Program-made: the position numbers and the translations under genes
Part shown: in pieces, positions 35,434 through 45,309 of the stretch
Numbering within the stretch: the first letter of the stretch is position 1
Layout: every line of letters starts with the position of its first letter
The notes under the pieces: model-generated
Told to the model about the DNA's origin: nothing
The model's database searches: none
Seen by the model: only the letters and a program-made list of their open reading frames with translations
DNA from: Robertmurraya siralis
GTDB taxonomy: Bacteria > Bacillota > Bacilli > Bacillales > Cytobacillaceae
Direction: 5' to 3'
NCBI RefSeq assembly: GCF_005502275.1
Contig: NZ_SWLZ01000007.1
Location: 124,001 to 188,000 of the forward strand
DNA length: 64,000 nucleotides

Positions 35434-36636
35434 ATGATGAAAAAGAAACTTGTAGCTCTGAATACCACTATCATCTTGGGAGTAGGAAGTTTAGTTACTA
35501 TCCCGTCTGTGAGCGCAGATTATTCTTCACAAATTCAACAAGTAGAACAAAAAATCGATGAAACAGAAAATAAAATAGCGGCATTAGAAAAAAAGATTAA
35601 AAAAATGAATGAAGCGATTGCAGATAATAACAAGTTAATCGCAACTACAGAAAAAGAAATTGCAGTTACTCAAGAAGAAATTAAAAAATTAACGGAAGAG
35701 ATAGCAGTATTAAACGATACGATTGAAAAAAGAACTGAAGTGCTGGCTAAACGTGCTCAGTCTTTTCAAGAATCTGGCGGTAAAGTTGGATACATAGAAG
35801 TGCTTTTAGGATCTGAAAATTTTAGTGATTTTATTGATCGTGTATTTGCAGTTACGCAAATTGCAAATGCTGACAGTGATTTGATTAAACAGCATGAATT
35901 AGACAAAGCAGCAGTTGAGGAAAAGCAAGCAGAGGTTGACCAAAAGCTTGCGGAATTAACTGATAAAAAAGAAGAGCTTGAAGGCATGAAGGCTCAAATG
36001 CTTGAGCAAAAGAAAGAAAATGATCAACTGAAAAGCTCATTAGAAGAAGCGCAGAAAGGAAATCTTGCAAAGCTAGATGAACTTGAAGAAAAAGCTCGTC
36101 AAGAAGAGGAAGCAAGACGCCAAGCGCAATTAGAAGCAGAGAGAGCATTGAGAGCACAAGCGCAAACTAGCAATAGCAATTCAAGTGCTTCTAACACTTC
36201 AAGCGAAGGTTCAAAAGTAGCTTATACACCACCAGCAAATGATGGTAGTCTTAATACCATTTTACAAGCTGGATATAAATACATAGGAAATTCAGTTTAT
36301 GTATTCGGCGGCGGAAGAACAGCATATGATGTTGCAAATGGAAGATTCGATTGTTCTGGTTTTGTGAGCTGGGCATTTAGACAAGCTGGCATTAGCATTG
36401 GCTCAAGTACAAGTACTTTAAGAAACCAAGGTACTAAAGTATCTTATAGTGAAGCTCGTCCTGGTGACTTAGTATTTTTTGACACTTATAAAAAAGATGG
36501 ACATGTTGGGATTTATCTTGGCGGTGGAAAATTCATCGGTTCACAATCTTCAACAGGTGTAGCAATTGCTAACATGAACTCTGGATACTATAAAAATACC
36601 TTTAAGGGACATGTAAGAAGAGTTGCAAACTTTTAA
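35434..36636 (+). CDS. Secreted NlpC/P60 peptidoglycan DL-endopeptidase (CwlO-like)
   Basis: This 400-residue secreted hydrolase has a signal peptide (to about residue 29, SVSA). A long coiled coil of Lys/Glu-rich heptads spans about residues 30-245, followed by a Ser/Asn-rich linker and a C-terminal NlpC/P60 domain. The catalytic Cys is in FDCSGFVSWAF and the His in GHVGIYLGGG. CwlO cuts the D-Glu/DAP bond during wall growth, and its coiled coil is the contact for FtsEX in B. subtilis. Tandem ATGs at 35434/35437 follow GGAGG. Confidence 0.85.
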   Translation: MMKKKLVALNTTIILGVGSLVTIPSVSADYSSQIQQVEQKIDETENKIAALEKKIKKMNEAIADNNKLIATTEKEIAVTQEEIKKLTEEIAVLNDTIEKRTEVLAKRAQSFQESGGKVGYIEVLLGSENFSDFIDRVFAVTQIANADSDLIKQHELDKAAVEEKQAEVDQKLAELTDKKEELEGMKAQMLEQKKENDQLKSSLEEAQKGNLAKLDELEEKARQEEEARRQAQLEAERALRAQAQTSNSNSSASNTSSEGSKVAYTPPANDGSLNTILQAGYKYIGNSVYVFGGGRTAYDVANGRFDCSGFVSWAFRQAGISIGSSTSTLRNQGTKVSYSEARPGDLVFFDTYKKDGHVGIYLGGGKFIGSQSSTGVAIANMNSGYYKNTFKGHVRRVANF

Positions 36637-36651
36637 TTGATAATAACTATT

Positions 36652-36692
36652 GGGTCTATCCTTTAGTATAGGGATAGGCCCTTTTATTTTTG
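36652..36692 (+). terminator. Terminator after the CwlO-like gene
   Basis: GGGTCTATCC (36652-36661) pairs with GGATAGGCCC (36672-36681, one wobble), followed by TTTTATTTTT. Confidence 0.8.
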
Positions 36693-36893
36693 TTTGGAAC
36701 TATTTAAGACTCACACATATTTTATGAATGGAACCACCTTCATTGAGGATTAGCAACAGTTCTTCTAAATTTTTGTCGTTTTCTGTACTGAAATATCGTG
36801 CATCATTTCTACATAAATCTTATAGTTCTAAGAAAAAATAACTTAGACTTTTCTTACTTATCATTATGAGTTAAAAGGGAGAAGGGAATAATA

Positions 36894-38420
36894 ATGAAGA
36901 AAATTTCAAATGTATTTTGGATTTCAATTGCCCTTATTCTTGTGGCTGTCATATTTGGGGTGACAGCTCCTAAAACGTTTGAGGAAGCGACGGGCAATAT
37001 ACAACAATTTTTAACAACTGCTTTCGGCTGGTATTATTTAATTTTGGTGACGATTATTGTCGTTTTTTGTTTATTTCTTATCTTTAGTCCAGTAGGGGCA
37101 ATTAAACTGGGCAAACCGGATGAGAAAGCAGAATTTTCTAGAGCGTCGTGGTTTGCAATGCTTTTTAGTGCAGGAATGGGAATCGGTCTTGTTTTCTGGG
37201 GAGCGGCTGAGCCTCTATCTCATTTTATTGACCCTCCTTTAGCAGAGGGAGGGACGGCTTCTGCGCATAAGGAAGCGATGCGTTATACTTTTTTTCACTG
37301 GGGAATTCATGCTTGGGCAATTTACGCCTTAGTTGCGTTAGCACTGGCCTATTTTCAGTTTAGAAAAGGTGAAGCAGGCCTCATTTCTTCGACTCTTAAG
37401 CCAGTATTAGGAAAATGGATGGATGGGATTTTAGGAATGATTGTGGATGTCTTAGCAGTTTTTGCTACAGTCGTTGGAGTAGCTACTACACTGGGGTTTG
37501 GGGCGGCACAAATTAACGGAGGGTTATCCTATTTATTTGGAATACCATCAAATTTTGTTACTCAGTTTATCATTATCTTCATCGTCACCGTCTTATTTAT
37601 GATATCTGCAGGGACTGGTTTAAGTAAAGGAATTAAATATTTAAGTAATACAAACATGGTATTAGCAATTGCTTTATTATTATTAATGTTTATTGTAGGC
37701 CCAACCATTCTAATATTAGACATGTTCACTGACACGATCGGGGGATATATTCAAAATATTATTCAAATGAGCTTCCGCATTGCTCCCTTGAATGGTGAGC
37801 ATCGGGAATGGATAAACGGTTGGACTATATTTTATTGGGCTTGGTGGATTTCATGGTCACCATTTGTAGGGATTTTTATTGCTCGTGTTTCAAGAGGACG
37901 GACTATTCGCGAGTTTATTATTGGAGTTCTTTTACTTCCAGCTCTAGTGAGTTTCTTTTGGTTTTCAGTATTTGGAAATTCATCGATATCGATTCAATCA
38001 TCCGGTGCATTGGATCTGACACAGTTTTCCACAGAGGAAGTGTTATTTGCTGTCTTTAGCCAATTTCCATGGTCCATGTTCCTTTCCGTTGTAGCCATTT
38101 TGCTTATTGCCCTGTTCTTTATTACATCTGCAGATTCGGCAACATTTGTGCTCGGTATGCAAACGACATATGGTTCCTTGACACCACCGGGAAGGGTAAA
38201 ATTCACTTGGGGAATTGCCCAATCCACAGTGGCTCTCATCCTCTTATATAGTGGTGGATTACAAGCATTACAGAATGCCCTAATTGCTGCGGCGTTTCCG
38301 TTCTCCTTTATAATGCTTTTGATGATGATTTCTTTGTTTAAATCATTAACAAAAGAGAAAAAAGAATTGGGATTATACCATAAACCTAAGCCGAGGAAAA
38401 AGCCAGAAGCTAAGGCTTAA
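36894..38420 (+). CDS. opuD: BCCT-family glycine betaine/choline transporter (OpuD-like)
   Basis: This 508-residue sodium-coupled transporter has twelve membrane helices. Hallmarks are [30 protein letters not shown], and the tryptophan-rich [19 protein letters not shown] in helix 8, which forms the betaine cage. The charged C-terminal tail ([18 protein letters not shown]) is short, as in OpuD. It would import betaine-type osmoprotectants at high salinity. The ATG at 36894 follows AAGGGAGAAGGG. Substrate is inferred from family. Confidence 0.85.
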   Translation: MKKISNVFWISIALILVAVIFGVTAPKTFEEATGNIQQFLTTAFGWYYLILVTIIVVFCLFLIFSPVGAIKLGKPDEKAEFSRASWFAMLFSAGMGIGLVFWGAAEPLSHFIDPPLAEGGTASAHKEAMRYTFFHWGIHAWAIYALVALALAYFQFRKGEAGLISSTLKPVLGKWMDGILGMIVDVLAVFATVVGVATTLGFGAAQINGGLSYLFGIPSNFVTQFIIIFIVTVLFMISAGTGLSKGIKYLSNTNMVLAIALLLLMFIVGPTILILDMFTDTIGGYIQNIIQMSFRIAPLNGEHREWINGWTIFYWAWWISWSPFVGIFIARVSRGRTIREFIIGVLLLPALVSFFWFSVFGNSSISIQSSGALDLTQFSTEEVLFAVFSQFPWSMFLSVVAILLIALFFITSADSATFVLGMQTTYGSLTPPGRVKFTWGIAQSTVALILLYSGGLQALQNALIAAAFPFSFIMLLMMISLFKSLTKEKKELGLYHKPKPRKKPEAKA

Positions 38421-38517
38421 ATATTACGAGGTTCTATTCAATACAGGAAAAGGAACATAATTTCTTTTTTCACAACATAAAATGGACAAGGGGAGATGTC
38501 CGATAGGGGGGAACGCA

Positions 38518-38559
38518 ATGAATGGCTTGTACGAAAATATGAGTGAACCTTTCGACTAA
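38518..38559 (+). CDS. 13-codon upstream ORF before the YitT-family gene
   Basis: ATG at 38518 follows a strong AGGGGGG site and reads MNGLYENMSEPFD to a stop at 38559. The next gene starts only five bases later with a poor ribosome site of its own. The arrangement suggests translational coupling rather than a functional peptide. Confidence 0.4.
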   Translation: MNGLYENMSEPFD

Positions 38560-38564
38560 AGGTA

Positions 38565-39185
38565 ATGAAGAAGATTTTTTTGGTTTATTCCTTCCTATTA
38601 CTTGGTGCGATCATGCAAGGAATGGCGATGTCTATTTTTTTATTTCCACATTCCATTCCTTCTGGTGGTGCTGCAGGTATAGCCATTCTAGTTAACCACT
38701 GGTTTCACTTGCCTTTAGGATTTTCTTTGTGGTTATCTAATGTCGTATTTCTCGTCTTTGCTTTAAAGTATTTCGGCTATACGTGGACATTTAGAACGAT
38801 TCTTGCGGTCGCAGCTACTTCCATGACAGTTACATTAATTTCGACCACTTTTAACAATATTCCCCATATTCATATTTTGCTCGATATTGCTGTAGGAAGT
38901 GTCCTCTTTGGTATTGGAGTTGGAATTCTCATTCGCACAGGTGCTTCGAGCGGAGGAATGGTGATTCCGGCATTGATGATTGCTACCTATAAAAATTGGA
39001 GTCCTGGGAAAGTTATGATGGGGATTAACTTACTGATCTTTCTCTTAACTTCTTTTGTGATTGATTATAAAATTGTTTTTTTTGCTGTCATTTGCCAACT
39101 TATTTCTACGAATGTGATTGATTTAATCTATCAATTAAAGATTTATTCCACTACTTTTTTAACACCTAGTTGGAGAAGAAAATAG
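38565..39185 (+). CDS. YitT-family (DUF161) membrane protein, short form
   Basis: This 206-residue protein has about six membrane helices. YitT-family motifs are FLFPHSIPSGGAAGIAILVN near the N-terminus and GILIRTGASSGGMVIPALM after mid-protein. It lacks the C-terminal DUF2179 domain found in most YitT proteins, so it is a short variant. The ATG at 38565 has only AAAGGT nearby; translation probably depends on the upstream ORF. Function of the family is not established. Confidence 0.7.
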   Translation: MKKIFLVYSFLLLGAIMQGMAMSIFLFPHSIPSGGAAGIAILVNHWFHLPLGFSLWLSNVVFLVFALKYFGYTWTFRTILAVAATSMTVTLISTTFNNIPHIHILLDIAVGSVLFGIGVGILIRTGASSGGMVIPALMIATYKNWSPGKVMMGINLLIFLLTSFVIDYKIVFFAVICQLISTNVIDLIYQLKIYSTTFLTPSWRRK

Positions 39186-39189
39186 ATAA

Positions 39190-39333
39190 GAGAAGTGGCT
39201 AAGAGATAACAAAAACAAAATTTATCGGACAGTTTATAACCTGAAGGGTAAAGAGTACAATCTAATGGTAAATCAGGGAGAGTTTGTGCGCATGAACGAG
39301 CAAAGGAAGGCAACACGAGAGGCAACAGCTTAA
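39190..39333 (+). other. Coding-like stretch without clear start
   Basis: A frame without stops reads KIYRTVYNLKGKEYNLMVNQ and then GEFVRMNEQRKATREATA to TAA at 39331. An internal ATG (39265) would give a 22-residue peptide. There is no well-spaced ribosome site. It may be a remnant or a very small gene of unknown role. Confidence 0.3.
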
Positions 39334-39378
39334 GCAAGATGAAACAACAGCCCTATCTGCAAGCTTAAAGTGTTAACT

Positions 39379-39421
39379 AGAGGGTGTCCGAAAAGGCATA
39401 GCTGTTTGGACAACCTCTTTC
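39379..39421. terminator. Convergent terminator between the YitT region and cysH
   Basis: AGAGGGTGTCC pairs with GGACAACCTCT (one mismatch) across an 18-nt loop and is followed by TTTCTATACTTTTT on the plus strand. Confidence 0.6.
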
Positions 39422-39442
39422 TATACTTTTTAAAATGCGGAT

Positions 39443-40138
39443 TTATTCTTTTGCTGCTACATGCAATCCACATTCGGTTTTCGTTTGACCTGCCCAACGG
39501 CCATCACGGAAGCTACCCGGTTGCGTGCATGGAGCACATCCGATGCTGGCATATCCTTGGTCGTGCAATGGATTATATGGAAGATTGTTTAATTTTATAT
39601 ATGTGATAACATCGTCCCATGTCCAATGAATAAGAGGGCATATTTTGATTTTCTTGAATTTCTCATCCTTATTGATGTACTGTGTGTTGCTCCTTGTTGG
39701 AGATTGGTCACGCCTTAAACCTGAAATCCAAGCTTTTGCTTCCTTCAATGCTATTTGCAGAGGAAGAACTTTTCTGATGTGGCAGCATAGATTGGGATTG
39801 TGCGTCCAAAGCTCTTCGCCATGTAGTTCTGCTTGCTGATTCAACGAAAGTTCAGGCTGAAGAATTTCTATTTGTAATGATGGATAACGCTTCTTAACTT
39901 TTTCAATCAAACCATATGTTTCGTTAAAATGGAGCCCAGTATCGAGAAAGGTAATTTTGCCTTTTTTGTTGACTTTATGAATGAGATCAATGAGAACGAT
40001 TCCTTCTGCTCCGAAGCTGCAAGCATAGACAATTTCATCACCATATTCTTGATAGGCCCATTTCAGAACTTCTAAGTAATCTGATCGTTCATCAAATATA
40101 GGGTTACTCCAATTATCATAGGTTAACAGGGCAGACAA
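39443..40138 (-). CDS. cysH: APS/PAPS reductase (CysH type, 4Fe-4S)
   Basis: This 231-residue enzyme reduces adenylyl-sulfate or PAPS to sulfite. The nucleotide-binding [12 protein letters not shown] loop, [10 protein letters not shown], the CC pair in NLCCHIRK, the CAPC pair and the C-terminal ECGLH are all present. The paired CC...CxxC cysteines bind a 4Fe-4S cluster, as in bacterial APS reductases. TTG at 40138 is chosen because GGAGTGA lies five bases upstream and the protein then begins [10 protein letters not shown], like other CysH proteins. It lies 16 bases behind the phosphatase gene. In this context the sulfite probably feeds sulfolactate synthesis. Confidence 0.82.
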   Translation of the reverse strand: MSALLTYDNWSNPIFDERSDYLEVLKWAYQEYGDEIVYACSFGAEGIVLIDLIHKVNKKGKITFLDTGLHFNETYGLIEKVKKRYPSLQIEILQPELSLNQQAELHGEELWTHNPNLCCHIRKVLPLQIALKEAKAWISGLRRDQSPTRSNTQYINKDEKFKKIKICPLIHWTWDDVITYIKLNNLPYNPLHDQGYASIGCAPCTQPGSFRDGRWAGQTKTECGLHVAAKE

Positions 40139-40154
40139 AAAAATCACTCCATTC

Positions 40155-40694
40155 CTAAATATCAACTGTGATGAATTCAAGTGAAATGCATTCGTTATTT
40201 TTTACTGTCATTTTATTCATAGCATTGATGTGGCCAAAGCGATGATAGGACCTTAACGCGCGTATCCAGGAGCCGTGGCCAAATACGAGTAAATGGGAAG
40301 CGTTATTGTACTTGTTTAAAAAATATATGATTCTTTTTTTTAGATTTGAAAGACTCTCGCCAAGTACGATTTTTTCCGGTTGTTCACTCCAAAGCTCACC
40401 GTATTCGGAGAGCAGTTCATCTTTCGGACGACCTTCAAAAGGCCCGAAGTCCAACTCATCTAATAATGCTTCTTGAACGGGCGTGTAGCCATAATGTTCT
40501 GCTGTTTGCTTCGTTCTTAAGAGACTGCTGCAAAGCACATGGTCAAAGGACTTTTCTGATAAAAGTTTTGCATTCTTTGCAATATGCATTTGCTCTTTTT
40601 CTGTGAGAGGAAGAATGGGAAAATCTCTTTTTCCTTGTAATCTTTGTATAATATTCCACTCTGTTGGTAGATGTCTTATAACGGTAATATCCAT
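40155..40694 (-). CDS. Histidine phosphatase family protein, candidate phosphosulfolactate phosphatase
   Basis: This 179-residue phosphoglycerate-mutase-like enzyme has the catalytic block RHLPTEWN near the N-terminus; the usual RHG glycine is leucine. The second arginine is in LLRTKQTAE, the acid in LDFGPFEGR and the second histidine in FGHGSWIR, so all catalytic residues are kept. It overlaps the ComA-like gene by 19 bases and precedes cysH. That position is where a 2-phosphosulfolactate phosphatase (ComB) would be expected, so that is the proposed substrate. This is inference from context only. Confidence 0.75.
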   Translation of the reverse strand: MDITVIRHLPTEWNIIQRLQGKRDFPILPLTEKEQMHIAKNAKLLSEKSFDHVLCSSLLRTKQTAEHYGYTPVQEALLDELDFGPFEGRPKDELLSEYGELWSEQPEKIVLGESLSNLKKRIIYFLNKYNNASHLLVFGHGSWIRALRSYHRFGHINAMNKMTVKNNECISLEFITVDI

Positions 40695-41446
40695 TCTTGT
40701 TCCTCCAAGTTAAAAGTTTCACTTCTTAAGCCACGACGTTGAGTCTCCAAAATTAAAACATCTGAAATTTTTACATTTCCTAAATTGACGTTAGAGCCAA
40801 TACAATTGATAAAGAACATTTGATGTTTTGGCGATGGTGCTTCAAAAATCACTTTTTTCCAATCAACATCCTCGAGAAGTTCGAAAATTAACTCTGATTT
40901 AATGGTACCGTTGTTGTCGTAGATTCCGGCAGTGCCAGAATCTCTTCCTTCCGTAATCACATATTCGCAACCAGCATCAAGCAAGGCGTTAATTTCTGTT
41001 TTCCAGTCACAAATCGGCATCTCGTTAAAGGAATCTTTTGAGCCTACTTCGGCAATTACATGGAAATCTTGCTTTATGATTGAAATGATTTGCAGCCGTT
41101 CATGAAGGGGAATATTTAATGTACCATTCGAAACTTCAACCCATTCAATATTGAGTTCTTTAAGCCAGTTCAGATATTCAGTTATTTTATTTTGTTGATA
41201 ACATTTCTCAAATAACGTTCCTCCACAGTAAGCTTTAATATTATAGTCTCGGTAAAGCTTTATTTTCTCTTTCAGATTAGGAAAAACATAAGCAGTACCG
41301 ATACCTAATTTGGCAATATCAATAAGCTGGTGATAGTCCTCAAGGATATGTTGTAAATGGCCAATGGGCGTTCCAAAATCAACGATCGAAGTAAGCCCAA
41401 AGCTTCTAGTTCCTTTTGTTCTTGATGGTAATTGCAAAAAATCCAT
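40676..41446 (-). CDS. Phosphosulfolactate synthase (ComA family)
   Basis: This 256-residue TIM-barrel protein adds sulfite to phosphoenolpyruvate to form 2-phosphosulfolactate. ComA-type features include KLGIGTAYVFPNLKEKI, AYCGGTLFE, EWVEVSNGTLNI, EVGSKD and TEGRDSGTAGI. In B. subtilis the family member YitC belongs to a sporulation operon that makes 3-sulfolactate, a major spore component. The ATG at 41446 follows GGAGGAA. It is the first gene of a three-gene minus-strand unit. Confidence 0.83.
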   Translation of the reverse strand: MDFLQLPSRTKGTRSFGLTSIVDFGTPIGHLQHILEDYHQLIDIAKLGIGTAYVFPNLKEKIKLYRDYNIKAYCGGTLFEKCYQQNKITEYLNWLKELNIEWVEVSNGTLNIPLHERLQIISIIKQDFHVIAEVGSKDSFNEMPICDWKTEINALLDAGCEYVITEGRDSGTAGIYDNNGTIKSELIFELLEDVDWKKVIFEAPSPKHQMFFINCIGSNVNLGNVKISDVLILETQRRGLRSETFNLEEQEWILPL

Positions 41447-41711
41447 ACGGATCGTTCCTCCTCATTTTTTGAACGCTGCCCTTTATTTAGAATTAGATTA
41501 CAGAAAATTTGTGATTACTGTATAGTTCATCATTATCACAATCTTCACTTGTAAAATTAGCCTATTCAAAAACTGGGTGAATGTGTATATATTGGGCTCT
41601 TTTGACTGGATTTAGGCTTGGGCATGAGTGTATAAACTTTTATTTTGATTCAAACAATAAAGAAGTGTACTATCAAAAATCTTGATTTTCATCTAAGGGG
41701 GTGTTCGAGCA
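41447..41711. promoter_or_regulatory. Divergent promoter region of the sulfolactate unit and MFS gene
   Basis: On the minus strand TATACAGT (about 41524-41517) is one base from the sigma-E -10 consensus CATACANT. A matching -35 is not convincing. No strong sigma-A promoter was seen on either strand, consistent with, but not proof of, sporulation control. Confidence 0.3.
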
Positions 41712-42962
41712 TTGGTAAAGCAAAAACATAAAGGAATGACAATTTTTGCAATAGGCTCAATTCCGCTCATTCTTGTTTTAGGAAATTCGATGCTGATTCC
41801 AATTCTTCCAAAGATGAAAACAGAGTTGGATATTTCGCAATTCAAAGTAAGTCTGATCATTTCTGTGTTTTCCATTGCAGCGGCGATTTCTATTCCTGTA
41901 CTAGGTTATCTCTCGGATCGCTTTTCACGTAAGGCTATTATCATACCTGCCCTTATCCTTTATGGGAGCGGTGGACTGCTTGCAGGAGCTGCTGCAGCTT
42001 GGTTTTCAAATGCTTATACGTGGATTATAGCTGGGAGAATCATGCAAGGGCTTGGAGCTGCTGGTACAGCCCCAATTGCGATGGCACTGACCGGAGATTT
42101 ATTTAAAGGAGGGGAGCAAAGTAAAGTACTTGGTCTTGTCGAAGCTTCCAACGGATTTGGCAAAGTGATAAGTCCGATTATCGGTTCATTATTTGCGCTA
42201 CTGTTTTGGTATGCAGCTTTTTTTGCTTTTCCCGTATTTTGTTTAATTTCGGTACTCCTAACCCTCTTCTTTATAAAAGAAAAAAAAGCACACAAAGAGC
42301 CGCCTCCTGTTGGAAAATATGTCAAAGGGCTTGTATCCGTTTTTAAAACAGAAGGGCGTTGGTTGTTCGTTGCCTATTTAACAGGTGCGACCTGCTTATT
42401 CACTTTATTCGGTATCCTGTTTTATATTTCCGATATTTTGGAGAAAGAGCATCAAATTGATGGTGTGTTAAAAGGAGGAATCCTAGCAATTCCTCTCCTA
42501 TTTATGACAACAACTTCGTATATAACTGGGAGCAAAATTGGCAAAAAAATGAGATTGATGAAAGCACTTATCGTGTTAGGACTTCTTCTTATGACGATAT
42601 CTTTTTCCACTCTTGTCTTTTTTGAAAAATTAATTCCTTTTTTCTCTGTTCTTGTGATCAGCAGTATTGGGACTGGATTAGTTCTCCCTTGTATAAATAG
42701 TTTTATTACGGGATCCGTTTCAACGGATAAGCGAGGTTTTGTTACCTCTCTATACGGTTCTGTTCGTTTTTTAGGAGTTGCGATTGGTCCTCCAGTGTAT
42801 AGCACTTTAATGGAATGGTCTCGAACAGGGATGTTTTTAACGACAGCCGCATTAACTTTATTGGTCGCCTTACTATCACTCGTCTTTATTCATGTCCAAA
42901 AAAAGAAAACGTCAGAAGAAAACGATCAGGATTCACTGTTTGAAAAGTTGCAGTTTACTTAA
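41712..42962 (+). CDS. MFS transporter (YitG-like)
   Basis: This 416-residue permease has twelve membrane helices. The MFS motif [13 protein letters not shown] lies between helices 2 and 3, and the antiporter-type [19 protein letters not shown] motif is in helices 4-5. A similar MFS protein, YitG, sits with the sulfolactate genes in B. subtilis. The TTG start at 41712 follows AAGGGGGTG. Divergence from ComA suggests a role with sulfolactate or its precursors, but the family also contains drug exporters. Confidence 0.75.
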   Translation: MVKQKHKGMTIFAIGSIPLILVLGNSMLIPILPKMKTELDISQFKVSLIISVFSIAAAISIPVLGYLSDRFSRKAIIIPALILYGSGGLLAGAAAAWFSNAYTWIIAGRIMQGLGAAGTAPIAMALTGDLFKGGEQSKVLGLVEASNGFGKVISPIIGSLFALLFWYAAFFAFPVFCLISVLLTLFFIKEKKAHKEPPPVGKYVKGLVSVFKTEGRWLFVAYLTGATCLFTLFGILFYISDILEKEHQIDGVLKGGILAIPLLFMTTTSYITGSKIGKKMRLMKALIVLGLLLMTISFSTLVFFEKLIPFFSVLVISSIGTGLVLPCINSFITGSVSTDKRGFVTSLYGSVRFLGVAIGPPVYSTLMEWSRTGMFLTTAALTLLVALLSLVFIHVQKKKTSEENDQDSLFEKLQFT

Positions 42963-43073
42963 GCCGTTTGCCATTTGGTGGTGCTCTTTTGTGAAATGGA
43001 CGTAATTCACTTTGAATAACTGGTTTCTTTTTCAGCCCTTCCCTTTCATTGATACGGCAAAGGAGATGATACT

Positions 43074-43355
43074 GTGCAAATATATTTTTCACCTGAAGTG
43101 ATGACAGCAGAGTTTCAAGTGTTGAATATTGTTAGTTCGGAAAATAAGGCGGTAGGGAATATTGCTTTTTTATTTGACGAAAAAAAGCTATACGTATATG
43201 GGATTTTGGAAGAGGAAGGAGTCAGAGAGGATTTTAAGGATTTGGTTAAACCATATGTAAAAGGGCTTGCGAAGGCAAAAGAAGGCTTAGAAATCTATTC
43301 TTGCCTCTATGTTGGCTGTAAAAAAATCGAATTAAAAGTTGAAGAGGATAAATAA
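43074..43355 (+). CDS. Small hypothetical protein
   Basis: This 93-residue soluble protein has an alternating beta/helix pattern (VGNIAFLFDEKKLYVYGILEEEG). I do not recognise the family. The GTG start at 43074 follows AAGGAGATG. It sits 111 bases behind the MFS gene and is followed by its own terminator. Confidence 0.65.
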   Translation: MQIYFSPEVMTAEFQVLNIVSSENKAVGNIAFLFDEKKLYVYGILEEEGVREDFKDLVKPYVKGLAKAKEGLEIYSCLYVGCKKIELKVEEDK

Positions 43356-43356
43356 G

Positions 43357-43390
43357 GTGGGTCCTTCAAGTTGGAGGCTCCCTTTTTTTA
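43357..43390 (+). terminator. Terminator after the small hypothetical gene
   Basis: GGGT-CCTTC pairs with GGAGG-CTCCC (inner 5 bp, outer 3 bp, small internal loop), followed by T7. Confidence 0.65.
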
Positions 43391-43662
43391 TTTTTCGACC
43401 TTTGCGATCCTGGGAAGCAGCTATCGTTGGACAAACTTTTTCTTTATGTTACCATCGGAAGGTTATACGAACAATGTAGCCTTAATGATGACGAAGGCCT
43501 CTTGTTCTTTTAATTTTAAACATATGCTTTCTGAAGCCAAACAATGAATAGTTATTCTAAATTTGTCTAATAACAAGGCGAGTGGTACGATAACGATTGT
43601 GGACTTGCTTCCCGATAAAACGACAAAAATCGCTATATAAGTAGATTTTAAAGGAGAACATT
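43391..43662. other. Intergenic region with a short coding remnant
   Basis: At 43572-43640 one frame reads NKASGTITIVDLL and PDKTTKIAI to a stop, without start or upstream continuation. It may be a gene fragment. Nothing else was seen. Confidence 0.25.
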
Positions 43663-44841
43663 ATGGAACGTCCGAGTTTTGTCAAAATTACCGCCATTTT
43701 ACTGTTTACACTTGTTTTGCTTGCCTATAATTTTTTATTAGTAAATTCATTAGAGGTTATTACTGTGATTATCATTTTTGCTGGTACGATTAGCATTTGG
43801 TCGTTTGTCGATCTTTATCAAAGAACAAGTGAAAAAGCGGCTTTGTACGATTTAATGAAGAAAGAGCTGGACTCTGTTAATGAAGAAAAACGGCTGATTG
43901 AGGTTGCTCTCGATACAGTTGAGGATATTGCAGTGTTTTCTTATAGTACCGAGACAGGGGATTTTTATATTTCCAAGGGAATTGAACATATATATGGTTA
44001 TCCATATCAAAAGATTAGAAATGATAAAAATTTATGGAAACTTATTGTTCATCCCGAGGATATTGAAAAGATTGAGAAAAAGATTGGTCAATGGACGACA
44101 GGAACTGTCGCTTCGACAGAAGTTCGAATTATTCGTCCAGATGGAGAGGAACGCTGGATCATTTTTCGAGAGAGTTCCGTTAAAAATGATGTCGGCCATG
44201 TAGTGAATATCACAGGACAACTCATTGATATAACAGAAAGAAAAAAGCTGGAGATGAAGTTAAAACATCTTGCGTTTTTCGATGAATTAACTGATTTAGC
44301 AAACAGAACTCTTTTGGAGCGGCATTTAAAAAAGGCGCTTTCTCGCTCAAAGCGACTTTCTCAACCATTAGGGGTAATGTTTATCGATTTAGACGGATTC
44401 AAAAAAGTGAATGATACGATGGGGCATGAAACGGGAGATCTATTATTGAGAGAAGTAGCGGTTCGATTAAAAACTTCCGTTCGGTATGAGGATTTGATTG
44501 CGAGGTTAGGTGGCGATGAATTTATCATTTTATTTGAAGAAACAAAAAGAGAAGATATTCAGGATATCGCTGAGCGGATTTTGACAAATGTTTCTGTTCC
44601 TTATTTGCTTGGAGATAAACAGCCAAAAGTGACCCCTAGCATAGGAATTGCCATGTATCCAGACGACGGGGAAGATCAGGAAACATTATTAAACAATGCA
44701 GATAAGGCTATGTATTATGCGAAAAGCAAGGGGAAAAACAATATCCAATTTTATATGGAAGAAATACCTAATCTGCCGGTGAAAAAGAATGGTGTGCTTA
44801 AGAAAATATTTAAACAATTACAAATGAATTTTTCCAAGTGA
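43663..44841 (+). CDS. Membrane PAS-GGDEF diguanylate cyclase
   Basis: This 392-residue protein has two N-terminal membrane helices (about residues 7-48). A PAS domain with PAC motif spans about 80-200 (RIIRPDGEERWI, VNITGQLIDITERK), followed by a GGDEF domain at about 205-370. The active-site motif is intact (RLGGDEFIILFEE), and an RxxD inhibitory site (RYED) lies five residues before it. It should therefore make c-di-GMP from GTP and be product-inhibited. No EAL or HD-GYP domain is attached. The ATG at 43663 follows AAAGGAG. The c-di-GMP riboswitch 5.4 kb downstream is a natural target of its product. Confidence 0.88.
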   Translation: MERPSFVKITAILLFTLVLLAYNFLLVNSLEVITVIIIFAGTISIWSFVDLYQRTSEKAALYDLMKKELDSVNEEKRLIEVALDTVEDIAVFSYSTETGDFYISKGIEHIYGYPYQKIRNDKNLWKLIVHPEDIEKIEKKIGQWTTGTVASTEVRIIRPDGEERWIIFRESSVKNDVGHVVNITGQLIDITERKKLEMKLKHLAFFDELTDLANRTLLERHLKKALSRSKRLSQPLGVMFIDLDGFKKVNDTMGHETGDLLLREVAVRLKTSVRYEDLIARLGGDEFIILFEETKREDIQDIAERILTNVSVPYLLGDKQPKVTPSIGIAMYPDDGEDQETLLNNADKAMYYAKSKGKNNIQFYMEEIPNLPVKKNGVLKKIFKQLQMNFSK

Positions 44842-44848
44842 ATACAAG

Positions 44849-44873
44849 GCCCCGATTTTTAAGAAATCGGGGC
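44849..44873. terminator. Bidirectional terminator between convergent genes
   Basis: A perfect 10-bp stem, GCCCCGATTT with AAATCGGGGC, has a 5-nt loop and lies between the cyclase and the minus-strand repetitive protein. Confidence 0.75.
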
Positions 44874-44886
44874 TATCTTAACTAAT

Positions 44887-45291
44887 TTAAGGTACGAGCT
44901 CATCAAACCTTTTGCGCATTGCATCCTCTAAAACTCTTTCCCCGCCAATAGCTTCAACAATTCCACCAAGGGATTGGATCCAATCCCCGGTAACGGCATG
45001 TCTTTGACCGTAAAAAAATGCTGATTCATCCTCGGTCACAAGTTGTTCAGAGAGACCAATCGCTTCCAATAATGTGCCAATTACTTGAATCCATACTCCT
45101 TGAACGATTTCAAGGGTGCCGGGCACTTGCTCTTCTAAATAGTATAATTTTGTTAATGCTGCAGCTTCTGCTAATCCTGCAAAGGCTTGGATCCAAACAT
45201 TGGCGACAACTTGCTGTCTTAACCTTAAAATTCTTAACTCTTTCTCTTCTTCCGTTAATATGGGCATTTGTTCTTTTTGGATTTTGTCCAC
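44887..45291 (-). CDS. Repetitive protein with three WIQxxGxxxEAIG units (DUF6944-like)
   Basis: This protein of about 134 residues is built from three similar units: NVWIQAFAGLAEAAAL, GVWIQVIGTLLEAIGL and GDWIQSLGGIVEAIGG, each preceded by a charged segment. The units look like amphipathic helices. The name DUF6944 comes from memory of Bacillus annotations. GTG at 45291 is best spaced from AGGAG; another GTG at 45303 is possible. Function is unknown. Confidence 0.7.
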   Translation of the reverse strand: MDKIQKEQMPILTEEEKELRILRLRQQVVANVWIQAFAGLAEAAALTKLYYLEEQVPGTLEIVQGVWIQVIGTLLEAIGLSEQLVTEDESAFFYGQRHAVTGDWIQSLGGIVEAIGGERVLEDAMRKRFDELVP

Positions 45292-45309
45292 GCCACTCCT
45301 CACTCCTCA

